NCBI GenBank assembly: GCA_032622095.1 | Contig: CP136065.1 | Coordinates: 53,441,949 to 53,505,948 of the forward strand | Origin: Siphonodentalium dalli | Lineage: Eukaryota > Mollusca > Scaphopoda > Gadilida > Siphonodentaliidae | DNA length: 64,000 nt | Reading direction: 5' to 3' | Shown: positions 53,956-64,000 of the stretch, in pieces | How positions within the stretch are numbered: position 1 is the stretch's first letter | Layout: each line of letters opens with the position of its first letter | Translations under genes and position numbers: made by a program | The notes under the pieces: model-generated | What the model saw: only the letters and a program-made list of their open reading frames with translations | What the model was told of the DNA's origin: nothing | Databases searched by the model: none

Positions 53956-56900
53956 TGTAACGCACAAGTGGTATACGCAAATACATATAGTTCCCACCTC
54001 TCAGAGAAAACTATATGCGATTCCATATATCACCAGATACAATTACAGTCCGAAATAACCGAGTGGATAAACTTTTGAAATATAACAATAAAATATCTGA
54101 CACCAGTAGGTATTTGGTTAGCTGGACCTACAACAGCTGATAAGTGAGTAACAGGATACGTGATCCTAATAAATGAGATTAAATTAAATTAATTATTTAT
54201 TTAGCACATAACTATTGATAATATTTTAACAGATGTATAATTGTATGGACGGAATGTTGAATAATTATATATGAAAAATGAAAATAGGATGGAAAATTTT
54301 GCAAGTTGAATGATCAGAATGGAATGACTAGTTATCACATTTTTATGAAGTGATAGATGAAAAATGAAACTTTGTTATAAATAATTCAAATGAAGTTAAA
54401 TAGGATTTTTAAAGTGACTTGAAACATTTATTTTTATTTGAACAAAAACATAAAATTAGTTGACTTATTTAATATTTTAATGCATTGCAGAAATTTTAGA
54501 CTAATATGCAGAAATGCATAAAAATAGAATTTAACTATTTTACCTAATCAATTTAGACTGGAAAAATTAGTGATTTTTACAACCATTTATGATTTGAAAC
54601 ATGAAAAATTACGAATCATATGCACGATACACAAAACACATTAAGACACAATTTTTGGCCACATAAAACATATACTTCAATAATTTCCAAGTGGTATGAT
54701 AACTTTAATAAAAGTCTGACATGAAATGCTGATAGAATCTGAGACCATATTTGTGATATGTCTAATAAAACCTATTCTGCTCTTGTGCAGGTCGCTTTTC
54801 CCTAGCGTAATTGCCTTGAACACAAATGTCAGACTTACGAATGCTGACACTAAGGGTCTCTCATGACTGAGACACTTAGTAATTAAGACTGAGGTCCATT
54901 ACAGTCGAAACGTGAACGAACACCGGTGCTTTGTGGATTATATACACTTGTATTAAAATACCACCAGAAACAATTTACTAATAAAACACAAATTCACTTT
55001 GAATAGTAGTTTATATAAACTACCAAAAATTATACTAAGTAGTATAAATATTTGTTACTTTAAAGGTAGACTAATAATAATAAGACCTGACTTGTTCTTA
55101 TTACTGAACAAAGTCCCCATGTGAGTATAAAATGTGAAATGAAACTTTGTGTGATTTAGAAGAGTTGCATTTGAAATGCAAAAACTATAAAATATAATTA
55201 CCATGAACTTATGAGCACATAGCCCACCAAACACCAAGGTAATCTCACGTCATAATATATGTGAAATAATGTTGTATTGAACATGAACTTTCAATGTAAT
55301 GTCTAACTGGCCTGCAACTACTTGTGTGTAATACACAAGAAAGGTATGCAATAAACTTGCAGATATTAATTAGCTGCATATAGAACTATTTAAAGTGAAA
55401 TAGAAATAATCTGCACTATAATTGCAGATGTAACTGACTTAGACACTTTAGGAATGTCTGCGATAAACTTGCAGATATTATGTTAAACTGCAAATAAAAC
55501 TATTTAAGTAAAATAGAAATAATCTGCACTATAATTGCAGATATAACTGACTAGTTTTTCAGAAGTGAAAAACTTTATAAAAGATTTTATGACTTTGTAA
55601 ATCCAATAAAATGGTTCTCTGGTACTGTGAAGTTTCAACGGTCTACGCTCGCCTACTCCATCACAGAATCAAAGAAACACTTGCTTGGAACATGTAACCT
55701 AATTTTTAGCTGCTAAATAATGTAATTTTTATTCTGCACAACTGAATTTAAATAAATGTTAATACTGGAATAAGATATACTTGCTTGCAGGAGACTATGT
55801 CATTCCAGGGTTCTGCATCAGGTATTATATAACCGTACCAAATAAATTACTTTATAAGATTTTAAATAGAGAAAATAATTGCAAGTCCTTCAGTATACTG
55901 GCTTCTACAAGCACTCATCCTGAAGGTGTAAGTCTTGTCACTTGTACTAAATTACCTTCTGTAATGGGAAACAGTTTATTTTACCTCTTATATGCTCTCT
56001 TCCTGGCCCGGACTTCTCCGACTTAGTCACTTCTGACATTCTGCCGGGAATAGAGCTACCATTTGGATACTCGTGGATTTTACATGTCCAAGCCCTTCTG
56101 GCATAATGAACATATGAAATTTTCAACCTCCAGCCCTCCAATCGTAGTGTTTGCATGGTCACTGCTGACACTCCAGCACACATTCTGTCTCTACAGACTT
56201 AGAATTTTGGGCATAAACCTGGTACTAATGAGTGATCCATTTTTAGATATAGCCTATAAATCTCGCATGCGTGGATGAGAACTAGCCACTTCTGGCATTA
56301 TCACATCCAGATAAATAATTTATGTGACAAGATTTACATTGTTCTGCATGTTGTGTCCTAGCTACTTCTAGCATTCACACAACTAAGTACCATTTAAAAT
56401 ATAACTTAGTAAAATACCACTGTAAATAAAAGTATAAGTTCAAATAATTATTTAGGATAATTATAAATATTCATTTAAACCATAGCATTTATTCACTACT
56501 AATTATTAATTAGTAAATACAATACACCACAAATGTTTTGATACCTTTACCTAGCACAGAAGGATGATCCTAGAATTCCAAAACAATTTAGTTAAAATGA
56601 TGCAGAACAGTAATTTTAAATTTTGGTGAAGCTTATATACTATAAAACTCTGCAACAAGTCTGCAAACCAATGAAATAGCTTGAAAATAATAGAGAAATC
56701 TGCAGACCAATGACAATGCTTCTGCAGACGACGTCTCGCAGAGAAATATAAATATGAACCAATCAATCCGTTTCTGCAGCTTATTTCTTGCAGAGCAAAA
56801 TAGTTCCACACTTTGAACAAGTAAAAACACATTAGATATATTTCTCCAATGTTTATATTTCACATATTCAAAGCCTGACACCTTTTGCATGCAAAACAAA

Positions 56901-57213
56901 GCTGTTTATGTTTGTGAAGGCACAAATTATTTAAGCAGACTACGGAAAGCCAGAAACTTTTATGACAAGAGTTATCCCTCATGACGTCACCAATATGGCG
57001 TCGCCCATGAAGGAACAAAAATACGCAAATTTACGGATTAATTTTAGCTAATAAAAGATTAACTACGTAATACTAGAAGTTGATACTTAGCTATAAGTGA
57101 GTTACTATTATAATGAATAGAAGTACCAAGTAATAGCAGATTGCTATTTGAAATATAAAAGTTATGATGCAAGATAGCACCCGAAATTTACCAGTAAAGG
57201 CCGGACCTTTACA
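53956..57213 (-). repeat. 5' LTR of the gypsy element
   Basis: Its length, 3,258 bp, is identical to that of the other LTR. Noted differences include TATACACAAAT/TATACGCAAAT at the left end, a one-base T indel near 54180, TAACGG/TAAAGG near 55063, a small cluster near 55774, and CACTTC/CACTGC near 56163. The CRE TGACGTCA is at 56982-56989. Confidence 0.92.
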
Positions 57214-57334
57214 GTATATATGAACGAAACTATGCATTTTAATGTTTTTCTGTTTACGGTGATTGGAACAAATATGAATATTTTCGACAACTAAGGCCTC
57301 ACGTGCCTTAAAAGTCATTGCTATATACAAAATA

Positions 57335-57527
57335 ATTTCTATATATCAATGCATATCAGAATAAACATCGATAATAAAGATATCCCACTTGCTAGAGATG
57401 ACCATGAATCTCTACTCTGACCAGCCTATATACACACGTATACATAGAGATCATGTTCCACTTATAGCTCATATTACCTGGGAATTTTTTGAACTTATGT
57501 CTGGAAACCTTACGACATTAACAAAAT
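57335..57527. other. Start of the single-copy right flank
   Basis: Similarity to the tandem units stops after CAAAATAATT. Nothing else is recognised. Confidence 0.4.
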
Positions 57528-57966
57528 CATGTATATATGTGACCCGCCATATCAAATCCAGTCGTATGTCGGAATTTTTTTTACCCTGTGCCAATGCATT
57601 TTCTTATATATGCGAGTCGACCATAGGTTTTATCATTTTTTATCATTTTTTTTAAATAAATGTTTCTTACAACTTTTAGGACATAAAAAAAAAAAAACAT
57701 CTATTACCCTGCAGGGAGCCCCACACATATATAGAAGAGTGTCGTCTGCTCATGTTTGTCTGGGGCTCTGTATGGGTGAAATTATAAAATTGTTAAAGAA
57801 TACAAGAAACAATTATTAAAATTGTAAAAAATTGTTAGGCCAATGCATTCTCTTATATATGCGAGGCGACCTATGGTCGACTCGCATATATAAGAGAATG
57901 TATTGGCACAGGGTAAAAAAAATCCCGACTTACGACTGGATTTGATATGGCGGGTCACATATATGT
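57528..57966. repeat. Large inverted repeat with internal palindrome
   Basis: Arms of about 100 bases (57528-57630 and 57868-57966) share CATATATGTGACCCGCCATA, AAATCCAGTCGTA and ACCCTGTGCCAAT in opposite orientation. The inner side of the right arm, 57842-57910, is itself a palindrome around CGACCTATGGTCG with GCATTCTCTTATATATGCGA. It is related to the palindromic block of the tandem units. Confidence 0.8.
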
Positions 57967-58168
57967 AATAGATTTCGTAGTTAATACCAGTTCCAAATAC
58001 ATTATTGATTAACGAGTATTAACTGACAAATATATTACCAATGTTATGTTTTTCAATACTGATATTTCATTAAGGTTCCCCGCATAACTTACAATGTTTT
58101 GAACTGGTGGAATATTATCTCTATACGGGGTAGTCGTAGTAGAGATTCATGACATGATTTATACTTAC

Positions 58169-58278
58169 TTGATATTTGCTCGCACTTGATCCGGATGACT
58201 CTTTTCATGCTGGCTATTCGCCGGGAAGGCCGCAACAAATCCAATCACGAAAACGGTTAGTAGAAATAATATCTGCAT
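58169..58278 (-). CDS. First coding exon of a putative secreted protein
   Basis: From ATG at 58278 the frame reads MQILFLLTVFVIGFVAAFPA followed by NSQHEKSHPDQVRANIK. The first 20 or so residues form a textbook signal peptide (hydrophobic core, small residues before a likely cleavage after Ala). A splice donor GTAAGT (58168-58163) follows at once. Later exons should lie at lower coordinates but were not identified; the tandem array may sit in the intron or the gene may be truncated. The predicted product is a small secreted peptide; no family is recognised. Confidence 0.55.
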
Positions 58279-58490
58279 GGCGTATACGTGTGCAATACAT
58301 ATGAATCAGTAGTCGTATCACCCTTATCTTTAATTTCGTAACTATGCCACAGTATAAATACAGTTGTCGTTCGCGATTGAGTGCGACACGGGGATTTTTC
58401 GCCTGCTATATACTTGGCCGAGAGTTTGGTAAGCGGCATGCATACATTTGACCAATATTGACTATAATTATGAAACAAAAGAATTTCCAT
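58279..58490 (-). promoter_or_regulatory. Putative promoter and 5' UTR of the secreted-protein gene
   Basis: In the minus orientation a TATA-like GTATATAG (TATATA at 58407-58412) is followed about 30 bases later by GTGTCGCACTC, a possible initiator near 58378. A GATA-like site AGATAAGG lies at about 58321-58330. The spacing suits a TATA promoter. Confidence 0.4.
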
Positions 58491-59078
58491 TTGATGTTTT
58501 GACCAATTGTCTATTTAATGGGATCCAGGGTACTCGCTGTAGTTAACTGTGCAAAAAAAAAGTCTCCAAATACATTAGCACTAAGAAGAACTTCGAGATA
58601 TAAATAAAGTTTGTTCTCCAAGACAGAAATTTCGCGTGTTGAAATCATTGTTATGTGTGTAAACAGAACTGGCACAGTGATTTGTCAACAAACAATTGCT
58701 ACACTGAGTAGTAAGTTCAAATATTTTAGTCTGAATATCACAATGAGTCGATATTTCGTGGGAGAATCTGGATTCAGATTACGGATCACACCCCGTACGA
58801 CGTGGTTCGTTAAACGAACAGACCAGAATCAATGAACGAACAGACCCCATACGATTAGACACTATAACACTTCTAATCTTACGTATTCTACATCCAGACA
58901 ACAATGATGAGAAAGAATCAGTAAACCCATCTGTGCAAGCTTCTTTTGTGCTTTCGACTTCTGAATATTGAGGCAGTTTTACCAGGTTTCGTGCTGTTCG
59001 ACGCCAGAATATTCGAAACATCACATTTTATAAAGAGCGTTATTACTTAATTATTTGTTTCGTTTGGTGCTGTATTGG
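58491..59078. other. No recognised feature
   Basis: Short open frames only. ATAAAGAGCG, a motif recurrent in this window, occurs at 59030-59039. Confidence 0.35.
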
Positions 59079-59340
59079 TGATAGATAGATAGATATATTT
59101 ATTGGCAAAAGTGCATTAAATATACAAGAATACAGGAAATAAACATAAATAGGATTGAATCGTCAAGTGCATAAGATCAGTTACTTGCCCAGTTGAGGGT
59201 CAGCAAGATATGGATATATGATGCATATGTATAACGAAAATCGTCGATTGCCATTATTGTTCATGTTGTATTTGCCTGATAAATGTCTTATGGGATGTTA
59301 ACTTATTTGCTGTCGAATTGGATGGGGCATCTTTAAATCA
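59079..59340 (-). mobile_element. 3' end of a non-LTR element with ATCT tail
   Basis: In the minus orientation the sequence ends GCACTTTTGCCAATAAATAT followed by ATCTATCTATC. An AATAAA signal next to a tetranucleotide tail is typical of LINE or SINE 3' ends. The 5' limit is uncertain and no coding sequence is seen. Confidence 0.5.
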
Positions 59341-59601
59341 ACAAAAAAAAAAATCAAATCTATAGCTCACAATTAGCCGAATCCATAGCGAACGGCAAAC
59401 TTCGGAGGAAACGTCCCTCAACTGGCGAGTCTGGATTCGAATTAAATAATAATAATTGAAACGTGTTACTTTTCGCCGCGGACAACAATAACTGTCCGTG
59501 CTGAACTGTGGGCGTATACACAGGTAATCAAGACATAGGTGAAGGACAGCCCAATTTGGTAGTTGGCGCCAACGACAGTTCGATGGATGGGTTTTAAGTC
59601 A

Positions 59602-59699
59602 GATAATATTCTCAGCATCGGGTATCCGGTCAAGAATCAACTCGGCGCAAGCGCCTCGTCGATTCTTTTACCGGATACCCTCTGCTTCGAACATTATCC
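59602..59699. repeat. 98-base imperfect hairpin
   Basis: GGGTATCCGGTCAAGAATC pairs with GATTCTTTTACCGGATACCC around CGGCGCAAGCGCC. The outer parts GATAAT...CAGCA and TGCTTCGAACATTATC extend the stem with mismatches. It looks like a dispersed hairpin element. Confidence 0.75.
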
Positions 59700-60067
59700 A
59701 TTACAGAATCCGTCCTTTGGGTAAAAATTATTGCAGAATATAAACGATCCATGTCAAAGAGTTTTAAATGCGGAGATATATTTGTGTTATCGAGTGTAAG
59801 CGGTGAGAATTTTACTGAAATTAGCCAAATAATAATGTTATTGATATTAACGCATGGGGAGCACTTCAGTTGATGGCGAACTTGGAACCCTTGTCAATGT
59901 CATTGTCAAGGATCATGTTCATTTCATATTTCCATCCATAAAATACCACCCGAACGCATGTCGATTTCAAATTCACCATTGATCGAATTCACGTGAACCG
60001 GCATGGATATGTCTTCTGCTTTGTTCGTAATTATATGTTCCCTCTTATTCAAGAAATAGTAGGATTA

Positions 60068-60744
60068 TATGATACTAGCAGGTGACCCGACTTCGTCCGG
60101 GCTTTGACCTTGAATTGACCATTTTGAAGGTCAAGGTCAGGTCGGGGTCACGATTTGACCCGTCGAAAACACTCCCCCGACAAAAGTATCCCTAGGTATC
60201 AAATTTCGTCGAAATCCGTTAATGTTTTTATTTAATTTGAGTTAGTTCTACCTTTTTAATCAAGAGAAATGGTGGTACCCGTCCCGTGATGGTACCCGTC
60301 CATAAAAGAGGTTCAAACGTGGGTACCAGTTTGAAGGTGAAGATCACCTCGGGCGGAAAAACTTACCCGATGAAAATGTTCCCCGTTCCTTGGAACCCCT
60401 AAGTACGAAGACAGAAATAAGAACACGCTCATGTCTGGATACAAACACACTCACGTCTGGCCCCAGACATAAGAATCACACTACACGCATACGCTCTTTA
60501 TCAACGACACTGTGGATACGAACGCTCTTTAACTATCAACGCGATTAACTCCACAGTGCCAATGACGGTCATTTTGGTGACTGGAAATGGAGAAGGAGTG
60601 CTCTGACGTTCTCAGAATCGGTGCGATGACACTTCATGTGATATTTTACCCTTAGATAGGAAGTTTGGGCTCAATCCGTCCGGCAGTTTTCCCGGCCATA
60701 GCTAACAGACAAACAGACAGAAGTCCCAAAATATATATTAGATC
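60068..60744 (+). repeat. Dispersed repeat with ACTAGCAGGTGACCCG head
   Basis: The head GATACTAGCAGGTGACCCGA and the end GACAAACAGACAGAAGTCCC followed by AAAATATATATTAGAT match, as far as I recall, a repeat widespread in invertebrates. The limits are estimated. A GACCTTGAA/GGTCAAGGTCAGG cluster lies inside. Confidence 0.4.
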
Positions 60745-62569
60745 TATGTATTATCAGATACACGTATGTACTATCTACTAGTCTTATAACAATTTCATAT
60801 TTAAAATGTTTTGTTTCGTTAAATGCAGTCGCTTTGCACAGTGAATGGTCTCTGTAGTGCCGACGCGCAGGCACTTTTTGACCAACGTGCTGTGAATTAG
60901 TTGGAAAATAAAGCTTTGCACATGTAGCTCATGTTGGGGTCTTGTGATCGCGAGTGAGCTGCATCTCCCAAATGCACACACAAATGTAAAGCTTATTCTA
61001 GGATCGCATGATTATATAGTGGAAATGTCAATTTATTTGATTAAATATCCACACGTACAAGTTCTAGTGACGTGGATAGATGGGATTCCCATGGGGGTGC
61101 ACCTTCACATTTCAGGCCAACTGCACCCACCCCCATTGAACCAAATACCCAACTCAGAGGTTCGCAGAATTCCATTTGCACGCCCTTGGAAATATCCAAC
61201 CTAACACACCCTAAGATTGGAAAATTACCAACTTTTACTGGTTGGAAAATCAAACAATGAGAACAATTCCAACCTATATGTGGTGTCAAATTAATGTTAA
61301 ACTAATGTTGGACTAATGTTGGAAATGTACCAAAGTTCGGGGCGGGGAAAGACATTCCAACCAACCCCTGTCGCCAAGTCCCTGTACAACTGACAAGTTT
61401 CGTGTGTTCTATACAACGTGTTTGGAATTTGATTCAGGAGATTTAGAGCTGTTAGAAATGCTTGCCCTCATCAATAAACACACTTTAACTTGGAAAAAAA
61501 GATGCGATTAAAGTCGGATTGGCAGCTAATTAGGTGCCATGCGTATACATATAGAAGAAAAGTATGACTTTCACAACAAACATGAACATTATAAATATAA
61601 GATACAAATGATAGTTGTGTCAAATAAATGAGTCATGTTTGACGAAATAACGACTCAGGATAAGCGAACGCTTCAATTGACCAGAAGTTGCCGAACGCGA
61701 GGTGGTGACATTCTATTTTAGACAAATGTTTTTATTGCACTCGGTTTGGAAGAACAATTTTTCCGTTAAAGTTTAAATCGAATAACCAGTTTCAATTACA
61801 GACACATAATTTTTGGGATATTTGACTCATTAGTAAATCGCAGCATGTCACAACTGACAGGTATTTGTGATTTAAAGACGAAAAACTCTTAATGTTTAAA
61901 TTTAGCTTTCTAATGTCGGGACAGATAGCAATTCATTGCAATATCATTTACTCACGACATCGGCCGAAAAAGATCTCCAAACAATACATGCCCATCTCAC
62001 ATTTAGTGTACACATAGTTGTGTCCGCCCTGATCCGTAGTTACTCAAGCGCGCAGTTTTATATATTTTCTATTTGTCACCAAATAAAGGCAAAATTGAAT
62101 ATATATATTCCGATATTGAACCAATTGAGTCATTGTTTCTGGCTTCAATATAGGCTGGTAGGCATTCATTATATACAGTGCATAATAGGATAAGGACTTG
62201 ATCACGTTTTTTATATGCAAAGATCTACTTGGAGTGATACAATTTTTCTGGACTACCCCGAAATTTATGTCAGAAATGCTTCCACGTTCGAAGGAGCTGC
62301 TAGGTATGGTACCTATATAACAGCATCTGTCAAACGGCCGAGCTACTTCATGATGAACTCTCCGGAAGAAATGGAAATCCATACTGAAACGAGCCCCATG
62401 GCTGGGCGTTTTTTTTTGGGGGGGGGGGACTAACCGGTTTGACAAAAACATCGCTCAGGAAAGTTCTCTGCGTGAACAGGATTTCATGCAAAGAACTCAT
62501 TACTGTTGTGAGTGAGATTGGATCTGCAATAAACGACCGACCTCTGACTTGTATACATTCTGGTGGATA
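60745..62569. other. AT-rich stretch without recognised features
   Basis: No domain-bearing frame is seen. TTGGAAA/CCAACCTA-type repeats around 61195-61370 suggest an old transposon remnant but could not be delimited. A T10-G11 run lies at about 62408-62430. Confidence 0.35.
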
Positions 62570-64000
62570 AGATCAGATAAGATTTAATGCAAAATACACC
62601 CAATTGGCAGTTGCACATATAATAAATACAACATCAACACAAAGAACAATTTAACATGAGTAATCACATACGATATGCATATACGTTCTCGTGAATTTAC
62701 TGTCATAAAATCTCAGGTATACTTGCTTTTTGTTAGATATATGTATATTATCTCGAATGGTTAAGAAAGACCGGATCATATCGCATGTTGCAATTTGTTC
62801 ATTCTGCATAATAAATCTGTACTTCTCATAATTTGTCATTTCTAACAAATGAGGGCACGTTGCAATTATGTCCTTTACATAAGTTTCACGAATACTTTCG
62901 TAGGCCTGACATTCTAAGATGAAATGATATTCTGACTCAATTTGTTTTGAATTACACGCAGAACACAATCTTTCTCTGACAGGTTTTGGGGGACTGTTTG
63001 TGCCTCCCTTTTTCGATTTCCAGTCGATGGTTACAGATTCTCAATCTTGTGAATAGAATTCTCGCTTTGACAGATCGCGCATTCACAACGAATGGTTCAA
63101 TTTGTCTTGAATAATCTATACATTCGTATTTTATTTCCACTGATCGTTTTATTTTCGGCATGAATATAGAATCGCATCAGATTTCGGTTTATCCACCAAG
63201 GCGCGCTCCTGTATCCATTGGAATCTCCGGCGGTCTGAAATATCGACGCCGTATTTTCCATATAATTCATTGCATAATGAAATAGAAGAGTCTCTATGTG
63301 ATTCGATGTATGTATCATGTACTGCTCAAGCACCCACTTGAAAGGTTCGAATTTTTTTCCATATATCTAAATTGTCGAGTAATCGCATCATGTATAACTG
63401 GGAATCTGCCCAATTCTGCGCGGACGGCATGATTCTTAGCATTTCGGTCAACACCTAATGTTATTTTGCAAAACCTCAGATGGACTTGGTATTGTATCTG
63501 AGTGAAGCATATTGGTTTCTCCTGCCCATATCTCACATCCGTATAACATTATCGGTTTTTATTAATTTGTCGAAAATTTTTCATTTAGTTGAAATAGAAA
63601 GCTGCATATCTGAAGGAACAGACTGGTTTAAAAAGAACATTGCTTTCGTGGCTTTCCCGCTTGTATGTTCTTGTGATTTTGCCATTCTACCAGTCGATGT
63701 GAATTTTGTCCCGAGATATGTATACTCTGAAACTAATTCAAGTGATTTCGTATTTATATTGAAACTTGGTTCACATTTAGTTCTCTTTGACCTAAAAACT
63801 ACACATTTTGATTTACTTGCATTAACCACGGGACCATTGTATTGGGTATATTTCTCCAACTTTTCAAGACAATTATGTAGACCTTGTTCAATTTCTGACA
63901 ACACTTAATCGTCGGAAAATAAAAGATGACTGAGCGGGCGATTATTAAGGAATATTGGATCGCAGCCGGATACATCAAGTGAACATTTGATATCATCAAT
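62570..64000 (-). pseudogene. Decayed LINE ORF2 C-terminal half, runs off the window
   Basis: Minus-strand pieces in order: an RT end with NNRPLSHLLFSDD (catalytic box F-S-D-D) and a TAA right after it (63907-63905); the following RT palm part, EIEQGLHNCLEKLEKYTQ (63904-63581); FCKITLGVDRNAKNHAVRAE plus LGRFP (63536-63315); TRLRICNHRLEIEKGRH (63161-62952); and a Cys/His knuckle CSACNSKQIESEYHFILECQ (62968-62651). Each piece is in a different frame or broken. The tail at about 62570-62600 is ATCTTATCTGATCTTATC-like. Its clade differs from the CR1-like element. Confidence 0.85.

Larger units (their letters stand above)
43900..57213 (-). mobile_element. Ty3/gypsy LTR retrotransposon, 13.3 kb
   Basis: Two LTRs of 3,258 bp flank a 6.8 kb interior encoding gag, pol (protease-RT-RNase H-integrase) and a third ORF, all on the minus strand. 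The target duplication GTAT (43896-43899 and 57214-57217) is confirmed by the uninterrupted MITE copy D near 42265 (CATGGTATATATGAACG). The LTRs differ at only about a dozen positions by eye, so the insertion is young. Integrase follows RNase H, which is the Ty3/gypsy order. The clade was not resolved. Confidence 0.95.
43500..57308 (-). mobile_element. TTAA MITE copy E, split by the LTR element
   Basis: The MITE left part is 43500-43899 and its right part 57214-57307, together with the LTR insertion between them. The left TTAA is at 43496-43499. The right junction reads GCCTTAAAAG, one T short of the expected form. Unit 2 has the empty site (GAGTCATTTAAAGTCATTG, about 28218-28236). Confidence 0.88.
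28254..57334 (+). repeat. Tandem unit 3 (with five insertions)
   Basis: The unit begins at the junction after CAAAATAATTG (28253) and ends at about 57334 in the same CATTGCTATATACAAAATAA sequence that ends unit 2. Removing the hairpin-ended insertion, three MITEs and the LTR element leaves about 9.7 kb. It is the only copy with both natural ends. Confidence 0.88.

Noticed and set aside
62215-62433. A 72-residue plus-strand frame near the right end
   Set aside because: It ends in a G-run, has no recognised motif and is not supported by splice signals.

Overview
This 64 kb window is metazoan nuclear DNA. It is AT-rich, has canonical splice signals, and is full of retroelements, MITEs and a tRNA-derived SINE. 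The SINE tail, the style of the LINE and LTR elements and the dispersed hairpin repeats look most like a mollusc or another lophotrochozoan. That assignment comes from reading alone; there is no rRNA or mitochondrial marker here.

Layout. Positions 1-1677 are single-copy, with a fold-back repeat near the left edge. From about 1678 to 57334 there are three head-to-tail copies of a unit whose net length is about 9.7-9.9 kb: unit 1 (1678-14650), unit 2 (18701-28253) and unit 3 (28254-57334). Each unit carries, in order, a SINE, a C2H2 zinc-finger exon fragment, a three-monomer repeat array, and one intronless gene. That gene (5130, 20883 and 35841) encodes an unrecognised, probably N-myristoylated and palmitoylated protein of about 447 residues. 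It is intact in units 2 and 3 and frameshifted in unit 1. A long non-coding tail with palindromic repeats follows.

Mobile elements inserted at different places in different units make them unequal, and the uninterrupted paralogue preserves the empty site in most cases. Unit 1 carries a nearly full-length 5.7 kb CR1-like LINE (7143-12834), which encodes separate SGNH-hydrolase, PHD/coiled-coil and EN-RT proteins. Unit 3 carries a 4.5 kb hairpin-ended insertion (31176-35724) just upstream of its gene. Five copies of a roughly 495 bp TTAA-flanked MITE occur at four different unit positions. A very young Ty3/gypsy element (43900-57213) sits inside the fifth MITE. It has unusually long 3,258 bp LTRs, a TTTAAAC slippery site followed by a predicted pseudoknot at the gag/pol overlap, and an extra zinc-finger ORF after pol.

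Units 1 and 2 are separated by about 4 kb of foreign DNA (14651-18700). It holds an I-PpoI-like His-Cys endonuclease exon and, facing it, a 512-residue transposase-like ORF. A TTAA element is partly duplicated at the two ends of this block.

The right flank (57335-64000) holds a large inverted repeat, the first exon of a probable secreted-peptide gene on the minus strand (58169-58278), several old repeats, and a decayed LINE running off the window end.
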